A stretch of DNA of 64,000 nt from Noviherbaspirillum malthae (GCF_015352985.1 NZ_JACYXF010000022.1:1-64000); one strand, 5' to 3'; numbered from the stretch's first letter, positions 8,880 to 19,967 are shown. The notes: generated by a model not told the origin, from the sequence alone. Numbers and translations are program-made.

Positions 8880-9039
8880 ATACCAATCCCAAGGTATAAC
8901 GTGCCAGATGAGAACGATGTATTTTTTCGTCTGGCAAGGCGTGAGAGGAATCCATCGCGGGGCTATGGATGATGAGCACAACGCAGGCAGGCGGACAAAG
9001 ACGCGATCTCATGGCATGTTATACCTTCGGATTGGTATA
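8880..9039. repeat. Palindromic repeat family A, copy 1 (MITE-like)
   Basis: About 160 bp with imperfect terminal inverted repeats of ~27 bp: the left end starts ataccaatcccaaggtataa and the right end closes cttcggattggtat. The middle holds a short hairpin (atccat ... atggat). Flanked by TA on both sides. A second copy in the opposite orientation lies about 200 bp to the right, and a third is at 41325. No coding frame. The size, inverted ends and dispersed copies suggest a non-autonomous mobile element. Confidence 0.75.
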
Positions 9040-9236
9040 AGACCGGCTATCCACGCATGAGCGGTTGCCGGTCGCAGGCAGTGCGGTAATTCAGATTCCT
9101 CGATCAGGAGGGTATTAATTGCTGCGACCGAGGCCGCAGCAAGAACATTTGCATTAACTTCTGCAACGTCTAGTATTTGCAAGTTGAAGATCCTGTCAAA
9201 AGACGCATCGACGTTTGCTTGAACTACGCAAGCAGG
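9040..9236. other. Spacer between two inverted family-A repeats
   Basis: About 200 bp with no gene, separating two oppositely oriented copies of the repeat. The whole 8880-9397 block could form a very long stem or be inverted by recombination. Nothing recognisable is seen in the spacer itself. Confidence 0.4.
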
Positions 9237-9397
9237 TATACCAATCCCAAGTCATAACATGCCATGAGATCGCGTCTTTTTCCGCCTGCCCGCGTTGCGC
9301 TCGTCATCCATAGTCCCGCTATGGACTCCTCCCGCGCCTTGCCAGACGAAAAAATACATCGTTCTCATCTGGCATGTTATGCCTTGGGATTGGTATA
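9237..9397. repeat. Palindromic repeat family A, copy 2 (inverted relative to copy 1)
   Basis: About 160 bp, left end tataccaatcccaagtcata and right end ccttgggattggtata. The outer ~27 bases are inverted repeats of each other. The internal order (gatcgcgtctttttccgc, tgcgctcgtcatcc, a ccatagtcccgctatgg hairpin, ttgccagacgaaaaaat) is the reverse complement of copy 1 and matches copy 3 at 41325. Ends sit at TATA. Confidence 0.78.
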
Positions 9398-9467
9398 GGC
9401 TCGGAACGCACCGTCATTTCTGATAACGCAGCTGGACAATCATTCTTCCTTTAATGGTTTCTACGGT

Positions 9468-10070
9468 TTAATTTTCCTTTGCCAGTTGGCGTACAAGCCG
9501 ATATAGGTAGGCACCGGCAATGATGGCGACGATGGCCTTCGTGGCTGGATCCAGATAACGGGCGATCGTCGAATACTTCGATTCGAGATAAAAGCCGCCG
9601 ATGGCAAGCGCTCCCGTCCAGATCAGCGAGCCGCTCAAGGAGAAAAGTAAAAGTTGCTTCAGTGGCATTCTGGTGATCCCGGCAGGAACCGAGATCAACG
9701 TTCGTACGGCGGGCACCAGCCGTCCAAAAAAGACGGCGCCACGTCCATGCTTCGCAAACCACGAAGAAGCCGTTTCGATGTCTTCAGGCGTGACAGTCAT
9801 CCATTTTCCATACCGGTCCGCAAGGTTGGATAGGCGGTCTTTCCCCAATAGCAGCCCTGCGTAGTACCACGGCAAGGCCCCGACAACAGATCCTGCTGTC
9901 CCAGCGGCGATAACGATCATGAGATTTAAATCCCCTCGTGCTGCCGCAAAGCCCGCGAAGGGCATGATCAGCTCTGACGGGATGGGCGGGAACACGTTTT
10001 CGAGAAACATCAACAGAAATACGCCCAAATATCCGCTGGCGGCGATCACATTCACAATTGTCTCGAACAT
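9468..10070 (-). CDS. DedA family membrane protein
   Basis: 200 residues. DedA proteins are inner-membrane proteins that act in phospholipid flipping (undecaprenyl phosphate or lipid scrambling) and membrane homeostasis. Seen here: FLENVFPPIPSELIMPFAGF near the N-terminus with the conserved acidic residue, then the re-entrant motif FFGRLVPAVRTLISVPAG at about 115-132, followed by helices ending YLYRLVRQLAKEN. Length and motif order are normal for the family. It stands alone; the upstream 10071-10300 region carries no gene, and the minus-strand terminator at 10303 insulates it from anything further right. Confidence 0.9.
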   Translation of the reverse strand: MFETIVNVIAASGYLGVFLLMFLENVFPPIPSELIMPFAGFAAARGDLNLMIVIAAGTAGSVVGALPWYYAGLLLGKDRLSNLADRYGKWMTVTPEDIETASSWFAKHGRGAVFFGRLVPAVRTLISVPAGITRMPLKQLLLFSLSGSLIWTGALAIGGFYLESKYSTIARYLDPATKAIVAIIAGAYLYRLVRQLAKEN

Positions 10071-10302
10071 TCAGTCTCCGTGATGGGGGAATCGGTTGGG
10101 GCTTCGGCTGCTCGTATTCAAGACAACTGTTATCTGATAGTACATTCCTGTATCTTCGCTAGGGGATTGGAAAAGTCCATGACGCTGCATTTTTAAGCTA
10201 ACGTCTTCGAAACAACATAATGGATAAACCGTTAAGAAAGTGTGAAGACGTAGAAAGTACGTCAAATCTTGCACAATGGAATGCCGCCGAATGTCCCAAA
10301 AA

Positions 10303-10331
10303 AAGCCCGCACCTGACGTTAGGAGCGGGCT
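10303..10331 (-). terminator. Intrinsic terminator, minus strand
   Basis: A 7-bp GC-rich stem (agcccgc 10304-10310 and gcgggct 10325-10331) flanks a 14-base loop. On the minus strand the stem is followed by a run of seven T (plus-strand A run 10298-10304). It would end minus-strand transcripts arriving from the right, such as the DUF1232 gene at 10751-10963. Confidence 0.75.
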
Positions 10332-10750
10332 CAATTTTCTCAACCTTTGGGTACTGCATGGATAGTGTAGAACCCATAGGACGCGGTCATCTGCTAAATA
10401 TCAACACCCTTAAGCCTTCATACAAAACTCCCGGCAGGCGCTTTCCAACGGTGTTCAACCGTGCGGGTGTGCGTATCAAGCCAAGAGATTTGCATCATCG
10501 AAATCTAAAATCTTGTCTGTCATTGGGGAGTAGCCGCCTTTCATCCATGAAGGGGCTTGCGCCATTACACTTGGTCCACAAACCATGGCGCAAGCGGTTC
10601 CACAGCTTTGCAAGACCTTTGATCATGTGCCTTTTGTTGGCCGGACCTTTCAAACGCAAAAGCGCGTCGCAGTGGCATAGACTCATAGGGCCCTTGTGGT
10701 TGCTGTCCATACGCTGACAACGAATAGGATGCCCAATTGCCGCGCGACTT
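10332..10750. other. Region with only a doubtful minus-strand frame
   Basis: The only notable frame is a minus-strand 71-codon one at 10495-10710, starting MDSNHKGPMSLCHCDAL. It is basic, has no recognised family and no strong ribosome site. It could be a small hypothetical gene or chance. The terminator at 10303 lies downstream of it. Confidence 0.25.
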
Positions 10751-10963
10751 TCAACCTTTCTTATCCATCCCTTCCGCAGCTTTGGCTCTACATTTAGTCA
10801 GGACACCGGCTGAAATCAGTCGCACCGCAATCCAGATCAGACGGGGCAACAAGAGAACGTCGTCCAGATAGCCAAGGACAGGAATAAAGTCCAGAATCAG
10901 GTCGAATAAACTCAACGCGTAGGCAACGACTAGCACACAAAGCATCTTCGCGATCAAGGCCAT
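10751..10963 (-). CDS. YkvA-like DUF1232 protein, short and partly decayed
   Basis: 70 residues. The core VLVVAYALSLFDLILDFIPV plus LGYLDDVLLLPRLIWIAVRL matches the DUF1232 membrane motif, whose usual form is AYALSPIDLIPDFIPVLGYLDD. Two conserved prolines are changed (SLFDLILDF instead of SPIDLIPDF). Family members of this type carry ~25 more residues upstream, and here the frame is closed by a stop six residues before the ATG. It may be a truncated or degenerating copy. Function of the family is unknown; it is found in small membrane proteins. Confidence 0.6.
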   Translation of the reverse strand: MALIAKMLCVLVVAYALSLFDLILDFIPVLGYLDDVLLLPRLIWIAVRLISAGVLTKCRAKAAEGMDKKG

Positions 10964-11365
10964 GCCAACGTGCTTGTTAGCGAACTAGAGCGTATCTCCG
11001 TTATGCTCCAGTTCGCTTGCCCAAGCACATTTTTTGGAGAGCCTCATTCGTCGGTTACTTTTTTTGAAAAATTGAAACAGGAGAATACCCATGCCGCTAA
11101 TGGCGTGGCACCACTAGAAATAGTGAATTGCGATGCCATCCACCACGACGGTACTTAAGGAGCAGGGTAGGACGACGTAATGTTCCCTAGTTGCCCTTGC
11201 ACGATCCTGAAGAGATTTTTCGATAGTGTCGTCCCTATACCGGTTACTTCCCATCATAGATGCTCCATGCTGTATCATAAAAACATACACGTCGCGTACA
11301 AGGGCACTGTATGATAGAACGTCGTAAGCTTACCTAGCATTAAACAATGCAGATGGAGGAGTTTT
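10964..11365. other. Intergenic, promoter region of lipoprotein gene
   Basis: AT-richer than its surroundings. No gene longer than a few codons; an eight-codon frame behind a good ribosome site at about 11091 (MPLMAWHH) has no support. It should contain the promoter of the lipoprotein gene at 11366, which has GGAGG about 8 bases before its ATG. Confidence 0.4.
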
Positions 11366-11899
11366 ATGTCCAGAAGTCCACTGATCTTCTCCGTGCTCAC
11401 TTTAGTCTTTGTTTCTGGGTGCGCATCGACCAACTTCGCAAAAACAGCGGCTCCTGCGACTATCACAGAGCAACGTATCAAGCTTGCTTCCGGGACCAAC
11501 CAGTGGGGCGTCAATAAGCTTGTTCAAGTAGGGGAAGTCAAGCTCGGTTACTACGGTCCGCGTGGTGGTAGAGCCAATACTGACAGCAGCGGCACCACCT
11601 ATACATTTGATGCAGGGCCGACTGTGATTGCGGCCTGGTACTATGATACCCAGACCGGGAACCATTTAGTCAACCAAACACCGCTCACAAAAATGCAGGT
11701 TGAATTGAAACCCCGGGGCCGGTATGAATTAAGGAGTGTAAAGAAAGAGGGTAGGTTGCAGTTTCTGGTTATTGACCTTGAAGCAAACGCAAGCGTCGCA
11801 ACTTCCGACTGGATCAGCCTATCTCAGAAATTATTACCTGAGCCGGCAGGTGAATCAGGTGGCACAGCCTTTTCGGGCATGTTGCGCATGATCAAATGA
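11366..11899 (+). CDS. Outer-membrane-type lipoprotein of unknown function
   Basis: 177 residues with a lipoprotein signal peptide, SPLIFSVLTLVFVSGCAST; the lipobox VSGC puts the lipidated cysteine at about residue 19. The mature part is beta-rich with GEVKLGYYGPRGGRANTDSS and a C-terminal SLSQKLLPEPAG region. I do not recognise a family. The ribosome site ATGGAGGAG precedes the start by about 8 bases. It stands alone between a noncoding stretch and a kinase remnant on the other strand. Confidence 0.7.
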   Translation: MSRSPLIFSVLTLVFVSGCASTNFAKTAAPATITEQRIKLASGTNQWGVNKLVQVGEVKLGYYGPRGGRANTDSSGTTYTFDAGPTVIAAWYYDTQTGNHLVNQTPLTKMQVELKPRGRYELRSVKKEGRLQFLVIDLEANASVATSDWISLSQKLLPEPAGESGGTAFSGMLRMIK

Positions 11900-12109
11900 T
11901 TTAGCTCCAAATCCTGGGCCTGCCGCGGCTTGTCACATGAATCAGGCCGGCAATCAAGAATCGCTTGACTCAAGTGCGAAAGCAGCCGCTGGCTTGCACT
12001 CAGGCTTTGCGCGAGCCACTCGCAGAATCGAGTTTCTAAATTGCGGCAAGAATGTGAGCTCATCGCGCCTGCATTGCGCCATACCGATTGGAAGCTCTTT
12101 CGCCCTGCG

Positions 12110-12403
12110 AAACAGATCGAATGCTTTAGGCAGCAAGTCCGGCGACATGCCGATTCCGCTGTCCGAAATCTCCAGTACCACTTCGTCCAACGCAACATGC
12201 AGCCGTACGACGATATTGCCGCCTGCGGGCGTGTACCTGGCCGCGTTTGCCAGCAAGTGGGTCACTATTTGCACCAGTCATTTGTGGTCCCCGCTCACGT
12301 GGGCTGGCTTGGAAGGCCTGTGCAGCGAAAGTTTGTGCTGCCGTACGCTGATGGTTTGACTCATCTGTTCAATGGCATCGTCAGGTACCTGACGAAAGTC
12401 GGG
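12110..12403 (-). pseudogene. Histidine kinase fragment with internal stop
   Basis: On the minus strand a single frame reads PDFRQVPDDAIEQMSQTISV ... VSGDHK, a TGA at 12278-12280, then LVQIVTHLLANAARYTPAGG and SDSGIGMSPDLLPKAFDLF. These are the dimerisation-to-ATPase linker, N-box and G1-box of a histidine kinase. It resembles the kinase at 38215 (LLNNATKYTPP, DDGIGIAPNLLPYVFDLF). Similarity ends after the G1 box and the remaining frame to 11954 is unrelated. The kinase start, phospho-histidine and G2 box are missing, so this is a relic. Confidence 0.75.
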
Positions 12404-12736
12404 CGAAGCACCGTGAACTTTTCACAATCCTCGTATTGTATGCCAAGCCAGATACGTTGGCCTCCGGCGTTCTGCTCATTTGGGGAGCCGCACGCTCAAC
12501 CCGGATACGAGGAGACGTGAACGCGAAGGCATCGTCAAGGGCTCGGGCTTGACTTTATGGCAAGACGTCGATTCGTGCTCTGTGCCATATCCAAGTTGGA
12601 TGCCCATTTTTCAACGACAGCAAATCGCTGTGGACTGTGCTGGCAGTCATAAACAGTACAGACACCATCCCACAATCCTGTATTATGCGGCCACGCCGGT
12701 TTCAAGAGCCAAGGATTGACTGTTACTAGAAATACA
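12404..12736. other. Gene-free stretch before hybrid kinase
   Basis: No supportable gene. The left part may hold further decayed sequence of the kinase fragment on the minus strand, but I see no clear match. It should contain the promoter for the kinase at 12737. Confidence 0.35.
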
Positions 12737-14815
12737 ATGGACATCGCCATCAAGCCACCTCTAACATTCCTTACTGGTGGCGGCGAAATGGCGGCCAGTA
12801 TTCTTGCGTTCGACTGGTCGAACTCCCCGGTAGGCCCGATCGACAAATGGCCATCCTCGCTACGCACGGCTATCAACATGGTGCTCAACTCCAGGTTCCC
12901 GATGTTTCTCTGCTGGGGACCGGAGTTCATCAGCTTTCATAATGATGCCTATACGCCCTTGCTGGGCCAGAAGCACGCCCTTGGACGGTCGTTCCGAGAC
13001 ATCTGGGCGGAGGCTTGGGAGACCGTCGGGCCGATAGCCGAGCGAGCCTTCGCCGGCGAGGGAAGCTATTTCGAAGACCTGCCGATCGTCATGGAACGCC
13101 ATGGCTCTCTCGAACAGACCTGCTTCTCGTTTTCGTACAGTCCCGTCCGGGCTGAGAGCGGCGAAGTCGCTGGCATTCTGTGCACTGTCTTCGAGACGAC
13201 TGGCAAGGTTGAAGCCATCGCGAAATTGCAGGAGAAGGAAGAAGCCCTCGTGAGTCTCAATGCCAGGCTTGAACAACAGGCTGCCGCCCATGCAGCCGAC
13301 CGGGACAGGCTCTGGAAAATCTCGCAAGACGTCATGGCCGCAGCCTCGCTTGCCACCGGCCGTTTCCTGACTGTGAATCCGGCTTTCACGGAAACATTTG
13401 GCTGGAGTTCGGAAGAGGCGACCTCAGTGCCGTTCATGGATCTAGTCTATCCGGCCGACAAAGACGATGTCGCGCAAAAGATGCAGGTGCTTGCCAGCGG
13501 AGTGCCGCTGGTCCGTTATGAAACGCGAGTCCTGCACAAGGATGGTTCGCATCGTTGGGCCTCATGGTCGATCGTCCCGGAAGGTGAATTGTTGTATGGC
13601 GTTGCCCGGGATATCACGGCAGAGAAGCAGCAAGCCGAGACGCTTCGCCAAACCGAAGACGCATTGAGACAAGCGCAGAAGATGGAAGCCGTCGGTCAGC
13701 TCACAGGCGGTCTGGCACATGATTTCAACAACATGCTGGCCGGCGTCGTTGGCCACTTGGAATTAATGAAGCTCAAGCTGCAACTGGGACAGCTCGGTGA
13801 CTTCGAGCAGCGTATTGATGCGGCAGTTGCCGTCACTGATCGTGCCGCCTCCTTGACCCACCGTTTGCTTGCATTCTCCAGGCGGCAAGCACTCGATCCA
13901 AAACCGGTGGATGCCAATTCACTGATTGCTTCGATGGCCAGCCTGATTCAGGGGACTGTGGGTCCAGGAATCAAGGTACGAACCGAATTGCAGCCATCGC
14001 TATGGATCACGTTGTGCGACGCCAACCAGCTCGAAAGTGCACTGTTGAACCTGGCGATCAACGCGCGTGACGCCATGCCCGGCGGCGGAACGTTGACCAT
14101 TGAAACTGGCAATACGATTATCGGAGAAGCGCACAAGAGGCTATATCCTGAGTTGAAGCCCGGAGAATACGTCACTGTAACGGTGACCGATGATGGGACC
14201 GGGATGACACCCGATGTCGTCGCCAGAGCGTTTGACCCTTTCTATACCACCAAGCCGCTTGGTCAGGGAACAGGGCTCGGGCTGTCGATGGTCTATGGCT
14301 TCGTCAAGCAATCCGGCGGACATATCACCATTCGGTCAGAACCTGGGCGGGGCGCAATCGTGCACTTCAAACTGCCGCGGCATCTAGCTGAAGCAAGGCC
14401 GACCGGCGCTGCCAACGCAGATCCTAATTCCATGCCGCCGAAAGGCAAGGGCACGGTAATGATTGTCGACGACGAAGAGCAGGTACGATCTGTTCTGATC
14501 GAGGTACTGCAACTGCAGGGTTATACGGTTCTGGAAGCGGCGGATGCACCTGGGGCGTTGCGCATTCTCGATCAGTGCTCCAGACTGGACCTTCTCGTCA
14601 CGGACATCGGCCTGCCTAACGGGATGAATGGCCGTCAGCTCGCAGAGTTGGTGCGGACGCATTGGTCAACCGTGCCAGTGCTGCTCATTACCGGTTATGC
14701 AGAAACACTAGTGACGAAAAACAGTATCCTTCCGCCTGGCATGCATCTGCTTACGAAACCTTTTACGATGAATGCATTTGCGGAAAAAGTGGCCAGCCTT
14801 ACAGGCCATGGTTAG
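12737..14815 (+). CDS. Cytoplasmic hybrid sensor histidine kinase (PAS-PAS-HK-REC)
   Basis: 692 residues from the ATG at 12737; a TTG 21 bases upstream is a possible alternative start. No membrane helices. Order: N-terminal PAS-like domain (about 10-150, with SRFPMFLCWGPEFISFHNDA), a short coiled coil, a second PAS (about 195-300), HisKA with GQLTGGLAHDFNNMLAGVVG holding the phospho-histidine, HATPase with NLAINARDAMPGGGTL, DDGTGM and GQGTGLGLSM, then a receiver domain with LLVTDIGLPNGM (phospho-acceptor Asp) and a lysine in LTKPF. Probably autophosphorylates and passes phosphate to its own receiver. Its first domain is clearly paralogous to that of the kinase at 38215. Signal unknown. Confidence 0.85.
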   Translation: MDIAIKPPLTFLTGGGEMAASILAFDWSNSPVGPIDKWPSSLRTAINMVLNSRFPMFLCWGPEFISFHNDAYTPLLGQKHALGRSFRDIWAEAWETVGPIAERAFAGEGSYFEDLPIVMERHGSLEQTCFSFSYSPVRAESGEVAGILCTVFETTGKVEAIAKLQEKEEALVSLNARLEQQAAAHAADRDRLWKISQDVMAAASLATGRFLTVNPAFTETFGWSSEEATSVPFMDLVYPADKDDVAQKMQVLASGVPLVRYETRVLHKDGSHRWASWSIVPEGELLYGVARDITAEKQQAETLRQTEDALRQAQKMEAVGQLTGGLAHDFNNMLAGVVGHLELMKLKLQLGQLGDFEQRIDAAVAVTDRAASLTHRLLAFSRRQALDPKPVDANSLIASMASLIQGTVGPGIKVRTELQPSLWITLCDANQLESALLNLAINARDAMPGGGTLTIETGNTIIGEAHKRLYPELKPGEYVTVTVTDDGTGMTPDVVARAFDPFYTTKPLGQGTGLGLSMVYGFVKQSGGHITIRSEPGRGAIVHFKLPRHLAEARPTGAANADPNSMPPKGKGTVMIVDDEEQVRSVLIEVLQLQGYTVLEAADAPGALRILDQCSRLDLLVTDIGLPNGMNGRQLAELVRTHWSTVPVLLITGYAETLVTKNSILPPGMHLLTKPFTMNAFAEKVASLTGHG

Positions 14816-14884
14816 TATCGCGCACCATGCCAGCGGTTCGAATCCGGGTTTGGGAGCACATCTTCCCCGAGCTTCGCAAGTTAG

Positions 14885-14909
14885 TACCGATCCCAAGTCA
14901 TGACATGCC
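14885..14909. repeat. Solo end of palindromic repeat family A
   Basis: The bases taccgatcccaagtcatgac and the five that follow match the left end of the repeats at 9237 and 41325 with about two changes. The element body and the other end are absent. It is either a relic or a chance-retained terminus. Confidence 0.55.
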
Positions 14910-15052
14910 CAACGGGATCGATGGTTCTTTCGGCTGGCATGGCCGAGGTCGCAGGTCAGAAGCCCATGGCCGGACTATCATCCCGCCAATGCGCCTTTCA
15001 GACGGGTTCAGTCCATGAAAGTGCGGTGCCGTTATCGCCGAGCCTGCTTGGA

Positions 15053-15820
15053 TCAGTGCGCGGTGAAGCCGCCGTCGACCGGCAGGCCGATGCCGACTAC
15101 GAAACTGGCGCCCGGACTGCACAGCCACAGCACCGCTTCGGCGACCTCTTCCGCCGTGCCAAGCCGACCGATCGACTGCTCCTTCAAAATGCCTTCCATT
15201 GCGTCCACCTGGCCTTCCAGCATGGCGCGCACCATCGGCGTATCGATAGTGCCCGGGCAGACTGCGTTGATGCGCACGCCGCGTGGTGCGTATTCGACGC
15301 CGGCACTCTTGGTCATACCTAGCACCGCATGCTTGGTGCCGTGATAGGCAGCACGTTGCGGCAGGCCGACGAGGCCGCCCAGCGAAGAATTGTTGACGAT
15401 CGCGCCGGAGCCCTGGGCGCGCATGACGCGCAGCTCGTGCTTCATGCTGGCCCACACGCCGAACTGGTTGACGGCGACAACACGCTCGAAGTGCTCGATC
15501 GGTTCGTCGGCGGCATCGCTCGGCGGTATCTGGATGCCGGCATTATTGAAGGCCATGTCGAGGCGCCCGTACTCGGCGATTGTTCGGTCGACGGCTGCGG
15601 CGACCTGCGCTTCGTCGGCGACGTCGCAGGCAATGCCGATGGCGGCGCCGCCATCAGCGACTATCCGCGCCGCTTCGGCGGCTGCGAGCTCACCATCCAG
15701 GTCGGCCAGGACGACCTTCGCGCCGCATTGGGCGAAAGCGCGGGCCGCGGCCAGGCCCATGCCCATGGCGGCTCCGGTAACGAAGGCCACTTGGCCGGTA
15801 AAGTCATAGCGTGGGTTCAT
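15053..15820 (-). CDS. Short-chain dehydrogenase/reductase (classical SDR)
   Basis: 255 residues, the standard length for a classical SDR. NAD(P) binding motif TGAAMGMG at about 16-23; an acidic residue ending the second strand (VVLADLDGE) favours NAD. Further motifs are CDVADEAQV, the structural NNAG, the catalytic serine in NNSSLGGLVG, and YHGTK with the catalytic Tyr and Lys. The C-terminus GIGLPVDGGFTAH is typical of glucose 1-dehydrogenase/FabG-like members. The substrate cannot be read from sequence. It stands alone, with its start opening into the long gene-poor region to the right. Confidence 0.88.
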   Translation of the reverse strand: MNPRYDFTGQVAFVTGAAMGMGLAAARAFAQCGAKVVLADLDGELAAAEAARIVADGGAAIGIACDVADEAQVAAAVDRTIAEYGRLDMAFNNAGIQIPPSDAADEPIEHFERVVAVNQFGVWASMKHELRVMRAQGSGAIVNNSSLGGLVGLPQRAAYHGTKHAVLGMTKSAGVEYAPRGVRINAVCPGTIDTPMVRAMLEGQVDAMEGILKEQSIGRLGTAEEVAEAVLWLCSPGASFVVGIGLPVDGGFTAH

Positions 15821-16668
15821 GTTGGTTTTCCATTCGATGAAAAAAAAGTCCTCGCAGTTGCGCGAACAACTCCTGCCGTCGCAGCGCTAGCGCCCCCGCT
15901 GCGCAATGCGGATGCGTGAACCACGCGAGGCTCGATGTGGTGCTGGTTCAAAGCGCGGCACTGTCGATGACGAAACGGTATTTCCTGCGCATGGCCCACC
16001 CGCAGCATGTAGTGCTCGCGTACAACAATTTGCCGCAAGCAACGCCTTGGGTAGGGGCGCAGGAGCATCCTTGGTCAGGACGTTGCAGGCGGGGACCATG
16101 CCGTCACGGCAGTTTCCCGGGCCTGCTTCGCATTCTTCGCAATGCCGGAATGGGCCCCATTGGCTTTCTCGATCATGCCGTTTGCTCCTTCGCCTATCTC
16201 GAAGATGCAGCATGCTAACCAATAAACGGCCCCAAAATCGGTTCGATTTTGCATGCCCTTATGAGCACAGATCATGAATCACCGCCCGGATTGCGTTCGC
16301 AACGTCATGAAACAGGATGCATGAGAAGGTATGGGATGAACATTTTCATTTGCGTCAGAGGGCTCTGGCACCTGTCACTAATGATGAAGAGCTGAGGGTA
16401 CTGCATCTGTACTATTGGCGGTCGTCGGCAGCGGATATATGCTGGTCATCACTTTACTGCACCGATCTTCAAGTAATGGAAAGGCAAGCTGTACTTTTTC
16501 ATGAATGCTCGCGGCTGGAAGCCATGAGCACTGCAGCGTCGGTCTATCAATACTCTGCATGCTGAACCTTGAGGCGGGACGGTACTGCGGAAAGTGTCGG
16601 TTTGTCTCAACATATTCAAACCATTATTGGATCGATCAGTAGTGTTTCGAGCGTAAACAGAGATTCAG
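15821..16668. other. Long gene-poor stretch
   Basis: Several overlapping frames exist on both strands but none shows a recognisable family. The one worth noting is a minus-strand 33-codon frame at 16075-16176 (MIEKANGAHSGIAKNAKQAR and 13 more residues) with GAAGGAG about 9 bases upstream, a possible small protein. The right end should contain the promoter of the kinase operon at 16669. Confidence 0.35.
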
Positions 16669-18026
16669 ATGAACGCTACCGGCTCTTTAGCAGACGATTC
16701 CCCATTCAATCTGAGTCAGCGCTTTCTGGTGCTAAGTTTCGTTTCAATTGCAATGGTCAGTCTTGTATCGTCTTTTCTACTTGCCTCCTTCCTTAAGGAA
16801 CGTTTTCTTCGACAAGACGCGGAAGCCATGACTCAGGTCGTCAACAGTATTGCCGAGGTCGAGCTTCTGGACCGGCACGACGCTGGAGACCAAGCCTTCA
16901 ACTTAAGTCTGGAGGACGTGGCAAAGCACATCACCACGCTGCCGGACGTTGTGCGTGCCAACGTATTTAACCGTGACATGCGTGTGATCTGGTCCACTAA
17001 TCCGGAGGTGGACGGTGTTCAGGTCAGTGATAATACCCAATTGAGGCACGCTCTGGACGGCGAACTTTCCTTCAATTCCGGCAAAATCGGCGACACGGAC
17101 CACGACCGACCAGAGCAGACGGCGCTAGGACATCCCGAGTTCGTAGAGATCTACATGCCCGTCCGCGCCGCAAATAACCAGCAAATTCTAGGCGTTGTGG
17201 AAATCTACAAGGTACCGAACTCACTGTTCTCCACCATCAGGACCGGACAAAGGTTGATCTGGATCGCTGCCGCGATCAGCGGACTGTTCCTGTATATCAC
17301 TCTATTTTGGATCGTGCGCCGTGCCGATCACGTCATCCTTGGTCAACATAACCGCCTCGTCGAGTCGGAAACTCTTGCAGCTGTCGGTGAAATGGCTTCG
17401 GCCGTCGCCCATGGCATCCGCAGTCCGCTGGCTTCGATTAGAAGCTCGGCCGAACTCTGGACGGAAGAAGCGCCCGACAGCAGCAACTTTGCACAAGACA
17501 TTATTTCAGAAGTGGACAGGCTGGAGAAGTGGGTGCGAGGGCTGCTCACATACTCCCAACAGTCCGATCGGCAATTCGAAACTGTGGACGTCGCGTCGAC
17601 CATTCGACAAAGCATCAGCCATCTCACGCAAGACCACAATCGGAAAACTGTCGGCATTGAAATCGACATGAGAGAAGATCTACCCGGAGTGCGCGGCGAC
17701 AGTGCCCTACTGGCACAGGCACTTAGCAATATCATTGCCAACGCTTTGGAAGCTTCCCGGGAGGGAAGCGTTGTGGCCATCGCCGGGAAAACCGACGAGA
17801 ACCACAAGCTGGTGAAAATCCACGTTACTGATAGTGGGGTCGGCATCTCCGAGGATCAGATGTCGAGAATATTCATGCCGTTCTATACCACCAAGGGCAA
17901 CGGGTTGGGAGTAGGGCTCGTCATAGCGGACCGCATTGTCAGACGGTACGGCGGCATGCTGGAAGTCAGAAGTCAGCTTGGCACGGGTACTGATGTGGTC
18001 GTCACACTTCCTGTAGTGAGGGGAAC

Positions 18027-18030
<4 letters not shown>
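16669..18030 (+). CDS. Membrane sensor histidine kinase, NtrB-like
   Basis: 453 residues with two membrane helices, about 18-40 (FLVLSFVSIAMVSLVSSFLL) and 195-215 (LIWIAAAISGLFLYITLFWI), enclosing a ~150-residue periplasmic sensor region with RANVFNRDMRVIWSTNPEVD. The HisKA domain has MASAVAHGIRSPLASIRSS; the usual AHEIRNPL is changed to AHGIRSPL, keeping the histidine. HATPase shows IIANALEASREG, DSGVGI and GNGLGVGL. It overlaps the response regulator gene by ATGA, so the two form one two-component system controlling sigma-54 promoters. The input is unknown. Confidence 0.88.
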
Positions 18031-19424
<1,394 letters not shown>

Positions 19425-19967
19425 CCGGAGGCCATATCGGTTGCGGGACCGCCTTGCATAGGCATAGCGCAAACGCGTTTCCTCCGGCACCTGGAAGGGA
19501 AAGCCATGCATGGCTACCGCACCGCGGACCCGGTGCTGTGCGGGCAGTTTTTGGGTGCTATGAGTGGAAGGCGGTGCGACCTGCCGCGTCTTCTCTTATG
19601 AGCATCTGGAAGATGCCTTCATAAGCTTGCTCCTGTTCCTGAATTTTCACCACCAAGCCTCGGCGTCTTCACATCGGAATCAGATCCAGCCCATCGATTT
19701 CGAGATCTGCATTACCTGGCAGGACGTGGCGCAATGGTGCGACATTATTCCTGCAGATACCTCATTCGGGATTTCAACGGCGATATCACGCGAGTCCGGA
19801 GCACCGGTCATTTAGTAGCTGGTAATACCGAAGGCGGCTGAATCTGCGTCGGAGCCTGCACACTTGCCCCGAACACGGAAGGAAGATTCGAAGTCTGTCG
19901 AGCGCAGTGATGCTTCCTTGATGCCTCCTGCGGCGAAGTGCGATCCGATACGGTGAGCGCTCAGTCT
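19425..19967. other. Gene-free stretch after sigma-54 regulator
   Basis: A plus-strand frame at 19564-19815 has no family, weak start context and odd composition, so I do not call it. No repeat or clear terminator found. Confidence 0.35.

Noticed and set aside
8880..9397. CRISPR array
   Set aside because: Only two units, inverted relative to each other and ~160 bp long with no regular spacers; no cas genes in the window.
15817..16222. Overlapping frames to the right of the SDR gene
   Set aside because: No family match in any frame; the strands contradict each other and starts lack ribosome sites, apart from the 33-codon frame noted.
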